Source of the DNA: Vulcanimicrobium sp035943995
Lineage (GTDB): Bacteria > Vulcanimicrobiota > Vulcanimicrobiia > Vulcanimicrobiales > Vulcanimicrobiaceae
Length of the DNA stretch: 64,000 nt
Assembly (NCBI GenBank): GCA_035943995.1
Contig: DASZBS010000021.1
Location: 62,001 to 126,000 of the forward strand
Direction: 5' to 3'
In this document: piece by piece, positions 34,308-42,676 of the stretch
How positions within the stretch are numbered: the first letter of the stretch is position 1
How the letters are laid out: each line of letters starts with the position of its first letter
The notes under the pieces: model-generated
What the model saw: only the letters and a program-made list of their open reading frames with translations
The model's database searches: none
What the model was told of the DNA's origin: nothing
Translations under genes and position numbers: made by a program

Positions 34308-35755
34308 TTGTGGTCGGCGGTCTTCGCCGGCACGATCGCCTCACCGTTCGCGGCGGGCGGCGTGTTGAAGTCCGCGCCGGACTTCGTGCGCGCGAGCAGG
34401 TTGCGCGCGAGCTGCAAGCCGGCCGCGCCCTGCGTCATGATCTTGCCCATCATCTCCGACATGCCGTCGGCGCCGTTGAGCACGATCATCTGGTCGATGT
34501 TGTTGAACGCCTTCGCGCCCGCTTCGACGATCGCCGGCCAGTGCTCGGCGAGCTGCTGCGAGATGACGGCTTCCTGGTTCTGCGCCAGCGCTTCGGCGCG
34601 CGCCTTGATCGCCGACGCTTCGGCCAGACCGCGCGCGCTGATCGCATCGCCTTCGGCGGTACCTTTCGCGCGGATCGCGGAGCCTTCGGCGTCGCCGATC
34701 ATCTTCGTGCGGGTCGAGTCGGCGTCGGCGGCGAGCTTGACGCGCGTCGCGTCGGCTTGCGCTTGCAGCTCGATTTGCCTCGCGCGGGCTTCGGCGGCGG
34801 CGATGTCGGCGTCGCGCTGCGCGTTCGCGAGCGTGGTCTTCTCGTACGCCGCGGCGTCGGCCGGACGGCGCACCGAGACCAGCAGCTCGGACTCTTTCTT
34901 GTGCGCGTCCAGCTCGACGATCTTGGTCTCTTCGACGACGACTTGCTGGCGCGCCATCGCGTCGGCGAGCGGTCCGGCTTGCTTCGCCTGCGCCGCCGCC
35001 TTGTCGACTTCGGCTTGAAAGCCGGCCTGTTTGATCTTGCTGTCACGCTGCGCTTGCGCTTTGAGCGCAGCCGCCTCTTGCTCGCGCTGCGTCGCTTCTT
35101 GATCGGCCTGCGCCTGCGCGATGCGCGCGTCGCGCTGCACCGTCGCGGTGTGCGGCTTGGAGAGGTTGTCGATGTAGCCGGTTGGGTCGTCGATCTCCTG
35201 AATTTGCAGCGAGTCGACGATGAGCCCGAGCTTCTCCATCTCGGTGCCGGATGCGCCGCGCGTCGCTTCGGTCAGCTTGTCGCGTTCGCGAATCAAATCT
35301 TCGACGGTGAGCGAGCCGCAGATGGCGCGCAGATGGCCGGCGAACACCTGCTGGATCCGCGCGTCCATGCGATCTTGCTGGTCCAAAAAACGGCGCGCCG
35401 CGTTGGCGATCGATGCGAAGTCGTCACCGACTTTGTAGATCACGACGCCTTTGATGTGGACCGGGATCCCTTGCTGCGTCACGCACGCGATCTGCAGCTC
35501 GGACTCGCGCAGGTCGAGCGAGAGCTTGCGCACCACCTGGACGCCCGGGATGACGAGCGTTCCGCGCCCGGTGACGATCTTGAAGCCGAGCGACTCGCCC
35601 GTCTCTTCGTTCGAACGGTGATGCAGGCCCGAGATGACGAGCGCCTCGTTCGGTTCGGCCACCCGCCACATCGCCCGGAACAGCGCGATGAAGATGGCGA
35701 GTGCGACGACGATGACGCCGATGATCAAAACGGCGGATCCCTCGAGTGTAGTCAC
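34304..35755 (-). CDS. Flotillin-like SPFH domain protein
   Basis: The 483-residue protein has one N-terminal membrane helix (AVLIIGVIVVALAIFIALF) and an SPFH/band-7 domain (about 40-200: EALVISGL, VQVVRKLSLDLRE, LDQQDRMDARIQ). A long Ala/Glu/Gln-rich coiled coil follows (about 210-400) with EA-rich repeats typical of flotillins. It organises membrane microdomains. The start is GTG. The neighbouring NfeD-like gene is the classical partner (compare yuaF-floT). Confidence 0.88.
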   Translation of the reverse strand: MTTLEGSAVLIIGVIVVALAIFIALFRAMWRVAEPNEALVISGLHHRSNEETGESLGFKIVTGRGTLVIPGVQVVRKLSLDLRESELQIACVTQQGIPVHIKGVVIYKVGDDFASIANAARRFLDQQDRMDARIQQVFAGHLRAICGSLTVEDLIRERDKLTEATRGASGTEMEKLGLIVDSLQIQEIDDPTGYIDNLSKPHTATVQRDARIAQAQADQEATQREQEAAALKAQAQRDSKIKQAGFQAEVDKAAAQAKQAGPLADAMARQQVVVEETKIVELDAHKKESELLVSVRRPADAAAYEKTTLANAQRDADIAAAEARARQIELQAQADATRVKLAADADSTRTKMIGDAEGSAIRAKGTAEGDAISARGLAEASAIKARAEALAQNQEAVISQQLAEHWPAIVEAGAKAFNNIDQMIVLNGADGMSEMMGKIMTQGAAGLQLARNLLARTKSGADFNTPPAANGEAIVPAKTADHK

Positions 35756-35779
35756 GTTATCCCTCCAGCGCCGGCGCGG

Positions 35780-35968
35780 TCACGCCTCGGCGACCATTAC
35801 CGTCCGCGGCGGATAGTACTCGACGACGACCACTCTGGTTCCGACCGCGATGGTCTTCGGATCGCACGGGTAGGCGTGGAAGTGTTCAGTGCCTCCACGC
35901 ACGGCGAGCATGACCTCACCGACCCGACCGGGACCTACGGTCCCCGTCACGCGCCCGACTTTCCCCAC
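35780..35968 (-). CDS. NfeD-like OB-fold protein (short)
   Basis: The product matches the C-terminal NfeD OB domain: VGKVGRVTGTVGPGRVGEV, then GTRVVVVEYYPP. NfeD proteins accompany SPFH proteins and modulate their assembly. Only 62 residues are encoded from the GTG chosen. A longer frame reaches 36139 inside the TlpA gene, but that part is not family-like. It lacks the usual membrane helices, so it is a minimal or truncated NfeD. Confidence 0.6.
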   Translation of the reverse strand: MGKVGRVTGTVGPGRVGEVMLAVRGGTEHFHAYPCDPKTIAVGTRVVVVEYYPPRTVMVAEA

Positions 35969-36071
35969 GACCTCGTCCGTGATGGTCCTCCGCCTCTCCG
36001 CAGCAAGACGCCCGTCCGTACCGGGCGGGATATCCGATGTTACGCCGCGGTCGCGCGGAACCCCGCGCGGA

Positions 36072-37649
36072 TCATCCGGTAGCGGCCACTCGGACCTGGG
36101 CGCTGGCGCCGTCGCCGTCCACGCGGATCGTCGGCGCACCGGGCACGACGCTCTGCGGGATGATCTGGAACTCGATGACCTTCACCCCGGACGCGGGCAG
36201 CTCGACGGTGGTGCGGAACGGCGCGCACTGGCGGTCGTTGCAGAACGACGCCACCCAGTGCTTCGGCAGGCCGCTCGCGGCCACGGCGACCGTCTTGCCG
36301 GGCGTCCCCGCGACGACGAGCCGGTACTTGTACGTGCTCGAAACCGAGCCCGGCAGGTCGGGGCCGGTCCAGGGCGCGAGCGACAGGGCCGTCTTGCCCG
36401 CCGGGTGCGCGGTGTCGAGCGCGACCGTCGCCTCTTGTGCCTCTTCCAAGTACATCGCGTATCGGCTGTCGGTCTTGGGCAGCTTGGCCGTCCACGCGCT
36501 CGTCTGCGCGAACGCGGCGCGCGCCTTCGCGGGGTCGCCGGCTTTCACGTACATGCGGCCCTGGTAGAGATATGCCCACGCGAGCTTGCGGATCGCCTTG
36601 GCGTCCTTCGGTTTGGCGGCGACCGCGGCGCGCGCCCGGCCGATCGCCTGCGCGAACGCGATCGGCGCGTCGTTGAAGCGCTTCGCGTCGCCGGCCGACA
36701 CGCCGAGCGAGACGAACGCGTCGACGCTCGGGTCGACGTGCGCGACGGTCGCGTACGCGTCGGTCGCAGCGGCGTCGTCGCCGGTCGCGTGCAGCGCGCT
36801 CGCGTAGCCGTTGAGCAGGTCGACGTCGGTCGCGGACACGGCGAGCCCGCGCCGATACGCCGCGAGCGCCTCGGGCCACTGCTCGCGGGCCGACGCGGTG
36901 TCGCCCTGCAGGCGTGCGAGAAGAACTTTGCTGTCGTCCGTTTCCGCGACGGGCTCCAATGCTTTGACGGCAGCATCGCGCAGCGCGTTCTCCTCGGCCT
37001 GCGTGCGAAGATAATCGGTGTCGCCGTCGACGTTCTCCGCCGTGTCGATCGCCGACAGCACCTTCTTCGCGGCATCGCGCACGGTCGCGGCGTCGCCGTC
37101 GAACGCGAACTTCGCCGGGTCGAGCAGCGCGTCGGCCTTCTTCTGCGCGGCCGTTGCGAGCACGCCGTTGCGGCCAGCCCGTGCGTCGTTGACGAACCCG
37201 GCGAGCACCGGCGGCGAGATGTTGCCGACGTAGCGCGCCCGCAGCACGCCGTCGCCGGAGATCACGAACGTAGTCGGAAACGCGCGCACGTCGTACGTAT
37301 TGGAGAACGCTTTGTCGCCGTCGATCGCCTGGGCGTACGGCATGGGCTTCGCCGCGAGGAACGCGCGCACGATCGGCGCAGCTTCGGTCGAGTCGACGCC
37401 CAGGAACACCACGTCGTGCTTCGCGCCGAGCTTCTTTGCGGCCGCGATCAGGTCGGGCGTTTCCTCGCGGCACGGCGGACACCACGTCGCCCAGTCGTTG
37501 AGCACGAGCGTCTTGCCGCGGAAATCCGCCAGCGACACGGCCTTGCCGTCGAGCGTCGTGAGGTGGAAGTCCGGCGCCGGCGAGCCGACCTGCGGGCCCG
37601 GCGGGCCGGTGAGGGCGAGCGCCGTCGCGGCGAGGATTGCGTGCAGCAT
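36072..37649 (-). CDS. TlpA-like thioredoxin with TPR-like C-terminus (paralogue 2)
   Basis: The 525-residue secreted protein has a short signal, then a TlpA/AhpC-TSA domain with the redox motif WATWCPPCREETPDL (about 53-67) and RAFPTTFVI (cis-Pro region). After it come about 250 residues of helical TPR-like repeats (WPEALAAYRRGLAV, AKARAAFAQTSAW) and a C-terminal beta domain (SFCNDRQCAPF). It is a tandem paralogue of the next gene, seven bases away. Periplasmic disulfide reduction is likely; the role of the C-terminal part is unknown. Confidence 0.8.
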   Translation of the reverse strand: MLHAILAATALALTGPPGPQVGSPAPDFHLTTLDGKAVSLADFRGKTLVLNDWATWCPPCREETPDLIAAAKKLGAKHDVVFLGVDSTEAAPIVRAFLAAKPMPYAQAIDGDKAFSNTYDVRAFPTTFVISGDGVLRARYVGNISPPVLAGFVNDARAGRNGVLATAAQKKADALLDPAKFAFDGDAATVRDAAKKVLSAIDTAENVDGDTDYLRTQAEENALRDAAVKALEPVAETDDSKVLLARLQGDTASAREQWPEALAAYRRGLAVSATDVDLLNGYASALHATGDDAAATDAYATVAHVDPSVDAFVSLGVSAGDAKRFNDAPIAFAQAIGRARAAVAAKPKDAKAIRKLAWAYLYQGRMYVKAGDPAKARAAFAQTSAWTAKLPKTDSRYAMYLEEAQEATVALDTAHPAGKTALSLAPWTGPDLPGSVSSTYKYRLVVAGTPGKTVAVAASGLPKHWVASFCNDRQCAPFRTTVELPASGVKVIEFQIIPQSVVPGAPTIRVDGDGASAQVRVAATG

Positions 37650-37655
37650 GATCTC

Positions 37656-39266
37656 CTAAACGTTGACGACCGTGCGGACCGTCGCGACGGTCCGGCCGCC
37701 GCTCGTCGCATCGATGCGGACGTTCACCGGACCCTTGCGCTCCGTGGTGGGAACGACCTGGAACTCGACGACCTTCACGCCGTCGGGCGGCATGACGACC
37801 GACGTGCGGAACGGCGCGCAGACGCGGTCGGTGCAGAACGACCCGATCCAGCGCTGTGGCAGTCCGCTGGCAGCGAGCGCGACCTTCGCGCCGGGCGCGC
37901 CGGTCACGACGAGGCGGTACTTGAACGTGCTGTCGATCGAGCCCGGCAGATCGGCGCCGGTCCACGGTGCGAGCGAGAGCGCGGCCCGGCTGCCGCGCGC
38001 GACGTCGAGCGCGACGGTGCCTTCCTGCGCCTGTTCGGCGTACCACTCCCGGCGCGGATCGTTCGGCGCGATCCGCACGGCGGCATCGGCGGCGCGCGCG
38101 AACGCGGCGCGCGCCTTGTCGCGGTTGCCGGCGGCGATCTCCGTGCGGCCGTAGTACAGGTTCGTCCACGCGAGCTGCGCCGGTTTGGTTGCGAGCGCGA
38201 TCGCTTTTTCGAAGCTCTGCTCGGCGGCGGCGACGTTGCCGCCCTTCGCCTGCACGCGGCCGAGTGACACGTACGACGCATACGTCGGCGCGCGCTCGGC
38301 GATCTTCGCGTCGATGGCCGCGACGCGCGCGTCGTCGCCGAGATGCGACACCGCGTACGCCTGGCCGCTCATCGCGTCGACGTCGTTCGGGGCGTGCTCG
38401 AGCGCTTGGCCGTAGAACGCGTCGGCGTCGCTCCATTTGCCGAGCTCCGCCGCTTCGTCGCCGCGCAGCCGCGCGAGCAGCGCGAGGTCGGCGTCGCCGG
38501 ACGCGACCGGCGCAAACGCCGCGATCGCCGCCGCGCGCAGGATTTCTTGCTCGGCGTGCGTCTTGATCAAGTCGTGGTCGCGCGCCGGGTCGTTCATCGC
38601 CTCGTCCTGCAGGTCGTCGGCGTTGGCGATCGCGTGCGCGGCTTTGGTGACGTTGTCGCGGATCGACGCGGCGTCGCCGGTGAACGGGTACTTCGCCGGA
38701 TCGAGCAGCGCGTCGAGTTGCGCTTGGAACGCCGTGCTCAGCGGCGCGCTCTCGTTGCGCTGTGCCGCAACGATGTACGCGTGCAACTGCGCGCGCGGCA
38801 AAATGTTGTCCGCGTGGCGCGCACGCAGCACGCCGTCGGGCCCGATGACGAGCGTGGTCGGATAGTTGCGGATGTCGTATGCTTTCGCGAAGTCGCTCGT
38901 GCTCGTGGTCACCGCCTGCGGGTACGCGATCCCCTTGGCGGCGACGAACGCGCGCACGACGTTCGCGGTCTCCGTGGTGTCGACGCCGAGGAACGCGACG
39001 CCGCGCGACGCGTCGGCCTTGGATTCCGCGACCAGATCGGGCGTTTCGAGCCGGCACGGTGGGCACCACGAGCCCCACACGTTGATGACCAGGGTCTTGC
39101 CGCGGTAGTCCGCGAGCCGGACCATCTTGCCGTCGACGGTGGTCAACGCGAACGCCGGAGCGGGCTGGCCCACGACCGGACCGGGCAGCGGCGCGGCCGA
39201 AGCCGCCAAGGCGCAGAAACCCGCGCCCAGCACGGACACGACAACCAACGCGAGACAGCGCTTCAT
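37656..39266 (-). CDS. TlpA-like thioredoxin with TPR-like C-terminus (paralogue 1)
   Basis: The 536-residue protein has a signal peptide (MKRCLALVVVSVLGAGF), a TlpA domain with WGSWCPPCRLETPDL and YDIRNYPTTLVIGPDGV, helical TPR-like repeats and the same C-terminal domain as its neighbour (SFCTDRVCAPFR). The two proteins align end to end, pointing to a tandem duplication. The ATG at 39266 was preferred over an extension to 39317 because it starts the signal peptide. It heads the cluster leading to nfeD-flotillin-pspA. Confidence 0.82.
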   Translation of the reverse strand: MKRCLALVVVSVLGAGFCALAASAAPLPGPVVGQPAPAFALTTVDGKMVRLADYRGKTLVINVWGSWCPPCRLETPDLVAESKADASRGVAFLGVDTTETANVVRAFVAAKGIAYPQAVTTSTSDFAKAYDIRNYPTTLVIGPDGVLRARHADNILPRAQLHAYIVAAQRNESAPLSTAFQAQLDALLDPAKYPFTGDAASIRDNVTKAAHAIANADDLQDEAMNDPARDHDLIKTHAEQEILRAAAIAAFAPVASGDADLALLARLRGDEAAELGKWSDADAFYGQALEHAPNDVDAMSGQAYAVSHLGDDARVAAIDAKIAERAPTYASYVSLGRVQAKGGNVAAAEQSFEKAIALATKPAQLAWTNLYYGRTEIAAGNRDKARAAFARAADAAVRIAPNDPRREWYAEQAQEGTVALDVARGSRAALSLAPWTGADLPGSIDSTFKYRLVVTGAPGAKVALAASGLPQRWIGSFCTDRVCAPFRTSVVMPPDGVKVVEFQVVPTTERKGPVNVRIDATSGGRTVATVRTVVNV

Positions 39267-39325
39267 GTCGGTTAGGGACGCCCCGCTACGGACGTAGGTT
39301 GCGACGTCCGAGCTCACGGACCGGG

Positions 39326-40093
39326 CTACGTGCGCAGCTTGTACCCGGACGCCGTCATCCGCAGCGCGACCGTGAACGCGAGAAGCGACAGCACGGCTAC
39401 GACGCTCAGCGACAGCGCCAGCGGCACATCGCCCTTGTCGATGTAGCTGTAGCGGAAGGCGTCGATCATGTAGGCCATCGGGTTGAACAGCGAGATCTGG
39501 CGCAGCAGCGGTGGGAGCGACTGCGCCGACGTGAACACGCCGCCGACGAACACGAGCGGCGTGATGAAGAACGTCGTGAGCACCGCGATGTGGTCGAACT
39601 TCTCGGCCATCAGGCCGAAGATGATCCCGAGCGATGAGAACAGCACCGCGACCAGCGCGATGACGAGCAGGTACAAGCCCCAGTTCGACGGCACCGCGTG
39701 CACGAAGATCACGCCCAGCACCGTGACCAGCAGCGCGATGAAGATCGCGCGCACCGCGCCCGCGACCACGTAGCCGAGCACCATCTCGATCGCCGACAGC
39801 GGCGCGATCAGCAGCTCCTGGATCGAGTTCATGAACCGCCCCTGGAACACCGACGAGGAGCTCTCGCTGTACGTCTGATCGATCACCTGCAGCATGATGA
39901 GCCCGGGGATCAGGAACTGCGCGTACGGCACGCCGTTCATGGTCTTGATGCTGCTCCCGAGCGCGAGGCCGAACACGAACACGTACAGCAGCGTCTGAAT
40001 CACCGGCGGCCAGATCACCTGGTTGATGATCGAGAACGTGCGCACCATCTCGCGCTTGATCAGCGTCTGGAATCCGATCGAGTTCGCGATCAT
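39326..40093 (-). CDS. ABC-2 type transporter permease
   Basis: The 255-residue membrane protein has six hydrophobic helices and the ABC-2 signature (LLIAPLSAIEMVLGYVVAGA, then VFVGGVFTSAQSLPPLLRQI and FNPMAYMIDAFRYSYI). It resembles the DrrB/NodJ exporters. It overlaps the ATPase gene by four bases (ATGA), forming an export pump together with it. The substrate is unknown; homologues export drugs or lipid-linked saccharides. Confidence 0.88.
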   Translation of the reverse strand: MIANSIGFQTLIKREMVRTFSIINQVIWPPVIQTLLYVFVFGLALGSSIKTMNGVPYAQFLIPGLIMLQVIDQTYSESSSSVFQGRFMNSIQELLIAPLSAIEMVLGYVVAGAVRAIFIALLVTVLGVIFVHAVPSNWGLYLLVIALVAVLFSSLGIIFGLMAEKFDHIAVLTTFFITPLVFVGGVFTSAQSLPPLLRQISLFNPMAYMIDAFRYSYIDKGDVPLALSLSVVAVLSLLAFTVALRMTASGYKLRT

Positions 40094-40809
40094 CGGCGGG
40101 TGAGCTCCAGGAAGATGTCCTGCAGCGAGCCGTCGCCGATGAGCTGCTGCGTCGTCTCCAGCGCGATGAGCTTGCCGGTCTGGATGATGCCGATGCGGTC
40201 GCAGAGTTCCTCGGCTTCTTCCAGATAGTGCGTGGTCAGGATGATCGTCGTCCCGTTGGTGTTGAGCTCGCGCAGCAGCGACCACAGCTCCAAGCGCAAT
40301 TCGACGTCGACGCCCGCGGTCGGCTCGTCGAGGATCACCAGCTTCGGTTCGTGGATCAGCGCGCGCGCGAGCGTCAGCCGCCGCTTCATGCCGCCGGAAA
40401 GCTTGATGTAGGGCTGCTTCGCCTTCGATGCGAGGTCGAAACGTTCGAGCAGCATGTCCGCGCGCGCGTTGACGGCTTTGCCGCGGATGCCGTAGTAGCC
40501 GGCCTGGAAGATCAGCACGTCGCGGATGTTGAGATAGCGGTCGAAGTTGTACTCCTGCGGCGCGAGCCCGACTTGGCGGCGCGCGGTGCGCCAGTCGCGT
40601 TCGACGTCGTGGCCGAATAGCGAGATCGAGCCGCTCGTGATCTTCGCGAGGCCCACCGTCGCGTTGATCGTCGTCGTCTTGCCGGCGCCGTTGGGGCCGA
40701 GCAGGCCGAAGAACTCGCCCTCCTGCACTTCGAACGAGATGCCGTCGACCGCGGTGAAATCGCCGTAGCGCTTCACGAGCTTGTCGACTTTGAGCGCGGG
40801 GGCGCTCAC
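40090..40809 (-). CDS. ABC transporter ATP-binding protein
   Basis: The 239-residue ATPase has Walker A GLLGPNGAGKTTTI (about 36-49), the signature loop KLSGGMKRRLTLARAL, Walker B LVILDEPTAGVD and the H-loop THYLEEAEELCDRIG. It pairs with the ABC-2 permease gene that overlaps its 3' end. Its GTG start overlaps the upstream phosphoesterase stop by four bases (GTGA). In-frame extensions beyond 40809 are read-through of the phosphoesterase gene. Confidence 0.9.
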   Translation of the reverse strand: MSAPALKVDKLVKRYGDFTAVDGISFEVQEGEFFGLLGPNGAGKTTTINATVGLAKITSGSISLFGHDVERDWRTARRQVGLAPQEYNFDRYLNIRDVLIFQAGYYGIRGKAVNARADMLLERFDLASKAKQPYIKLSGGMKRRLTLARALIHEPKLVILDEPTAGVDVELRLELWSLLRELNTNGTTIILTTHYLEEAEELCDRIGIIQTGKLIALETTQQLIGDGSLQDIFLELTRR

Positions 40810-41543
40810 GGAATCACCGAACCGGGCGGGCCCAGCTTCGTATAGCGATGGCGGCGCAGCGTGGCGAGGCGCTGCTCGACGTCGGGGATGCCGCTGCGCT
40901 TCAGCTGGCGCGCGACCTTGCCGATGTCGAACGCGACGCGGCGCGACTGCACTTCCCAGCCGTCGGAGCGCCAGGTGAGGATTGCGTAGTGCGCGGCCGG
41001 ATCGCCGTCTTTGGGCAGGCCTGCCGACGCGACGTTGATCAGCGTGCGCCCGCGCCACACGCGCACGTACGGCACGTGCAGGTGGCCGAACGCGATCGTG
41101 CGCTGCGTGACGCCGTCGAACAAGCGCTCGAGCGTGTCGTCGTACGCGTCGGGCCACACGCGCTCGTCGTCGTTCTTGGGGTTCGCGTGGCATACGAGCA
41201 GCCCGTCCTCGCCGTCGCCGAACGCCAGCGAGAACGGCAACCCGGCCAGCCAGCTCGTCCACCCTTCGCCGATCCGTTCGCGCACCCAGCACACGGAGCG
41301 CGCGTCCTCGCCGTCGAGTTGCGCGAGATCCGCCTCACCGACGAAGCGATCGGTGTTGCCGCGCAGACACCGCGCGCCGATCGCGTCCAGCCGTTCGAGG
41401 ACTTTCTTGGGCTTGGGTCCGTCCATGCACAGATCGCCCGCCGCGACGACGACGTCCGCTCCGCCGCGCGACGCGAGGTCGTCCAGACAACGGTCGAGCG
41501 CGTGCGCGTTGCCGTGGATGTCGGAGAGAACCGCTATACGCAA
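40806..41543 (-). CDS. Metallophosphoesterase (YfcE-like)
   Basis: The 245-residue protein begins MRIAVLSDIHGNAHALDRCL (the D-x-H metal site) and has VVVAAGDLCMDG, LRGNTD, VCHANPK and AFGHLHVPYV, the complete set of binuclear metal ligands of the calcineurin-like family. It is a cytoplasmic phosphodiesterase or phosphatase of unknown substrate. It lies three bases after the degenerate amidinotransferase gene and overlaps the ABC ATPase gene. Confidence 0.85.
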   Translation of the reverse strand: MRIAVLSDIHGNAHALDRCLDDLASRGGADVVVAAGDLCMDGPKPKKVLERLDAIGARCLRGNTDRFVGEADLAQLDGEDARSVCWVRERIGEGWTSWLAGLPFSLAFGDGEDGLLVCHANPKNDDERVWPDAYDDTLERLFDGVTQRTIAFGHLHVPYVRVWRGRTLINVASAGLPKDGDPAAHYAILTWRSDGWEVQSRRVAFDIGKVARQLKRSGIPDVEQRLATLRRHRYTKLGPPGSVIP

Positions 41544-41546
41544 CCC

Positions 41547-42458
41547 TCAGCCGCGCTTCACGGCGAGGGCGAGCGAGAACGGGCCGTAACCCGCCTTTCC
41601 GAACTCCCACAGGTCGATCGCCTCGACGGCGATCTTCGCCTTGCGCAAGATCGCGATCGACTCGCGGAAGCGCAGGTTCGCCACGACGAGCCGGTCGCGG
41701 ATCACGAGCACGCCGGCGGCGAGCTCTTCGCCGCGCGGAACTTCGATGACGCGCAAGTCCGTCGCCGCGACGAGATCCACGCGATCGGGCGCGGCGACCA
41801 CCGTGTCGGACGCGACGAGCGAGAACACGTCGCGCAGGCGCGGCACGTCGTTCGCGACCGGCAGTTCGACGACCGTGAATCCTTGCTGTGTAGCGATCGC
41901 TTCGAGCTGGCGGCGGCCGAGCTCGTTTGAACGACGGCGCAAACCGGCGCCGGCGCGCGGGACGCCGATGAAGATCCGGCCCGGCGCGACCGCCACGTCG
42001 GTGGCGTCGAGCAGCCCGGGGGCTTCGATGCGTCCGACGATCGGGATGCCGAGCTCCGCGAGCTGCTTTTCGACGGCGCCGACTTCGGCGCGGCGCTCGA
42101 TCTGCGACGGGCGCGCGATCACCGCGCCGTGCGGCAGCACGATCGCGCAATCCGCGACCAGCGTCTCGGTCGCCGCCTCGCTGACCGGCGCCATCTCGTG
42201 CACCGTCACGCCGCGGTCGCGCAGCGTGCGCACCAGGATACCGTGCTGCTCCAGCGCGCGGTCGGCGATCGGCGACGGCTCGCCCTTGATAGGCGGCAAG
42301 CGGTCGACGGCGGTGGAAGGCCGCAAGACGACGGCGCCGGCGAGGGCGCCGGCGTCGGACGACACGTACGGGGCGGCATAGGACTTCACGGTCACGACCA
42401 GCGTCGGTTCGCCGGGACACGCCCCGGGTCCTGACCGCGGACCCGAAGAGGCACACAT
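41547..42458 (-). CDS. Amidinotransferase/DDAH-fold protein, apparently lacking the catalytic Cys
   Basis: About 300 residues follow the dimethylarginine dimethylaminohydrolase/arginine deiminase pattern: VVLRPSTA near the N-terminus, EQHGILVRTLRDRGVTVHEM, VADCAIVLPHGAVIARP and IFIGVPRAGAGLRRR. The C-terminal strand that should hold the nucleophilic Cys reads GYGPFSLALAV. There is no Cys anywhere in the C-terminal half, and the expected His motif reads PRLRD. It is probably a non-hydrolytic relative. The start is uncertain (ATG 42458 or GTG 42395). Confidence 0.6.
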   Translation of the reverse strand: MCASSGPRSGPGACPGEPTLVVTVKSYAAPYVSSDAGALAGAVVLRPSTAVDRLPPIKGEPSPIADRALEQHGILVRTLRDRGVTVHEMAPVSEAATETLVADCAIVLPHGAVIARPSQIERRAEVGAVEKQLAELGIPIVGRIEAPGLLDATDVAVAPGRIFIGVPRAGAGLRRRSNELGRRQLEAIATQQGFTVVELPVANDVPRLRDVFSLVASDTVVAAPDRVDLVAATDLRVIEVPRGEELAAGVLVIRDRLVVANLRFRESIAILRKAKIAVEAIDLWEFGKAGYGPFSLALAVKRG

Positions 42459-42676
42459 CACCCCGTACCGTCGCGGTCGTCCGCACCGCGTCCCATCTCC
42501 CTGGAACGAAAAGTTGATCGCGTGCAATCGACCTGGAGTTCTACGAGGCCAGTAGCTATGCTGAACCAGTCATTCCGCTTAACGGCGTCATTAGGACAAC
42601 GGGACCCGGCCGCCGCTGAGGCGCAAGCCGCACGACCAGGAGACAAAACGGGGGTATCCCAAGTATCAAAAGCACA

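Noticed and set aside
36040..39078. 1012-codon leftward frame and 792-codon rightward frame in the TlpA region
   Set aside because: Both are compositional shadows. The two TlpA-TPR genes account for the region with signal peptides, redox motifs and paralogy.
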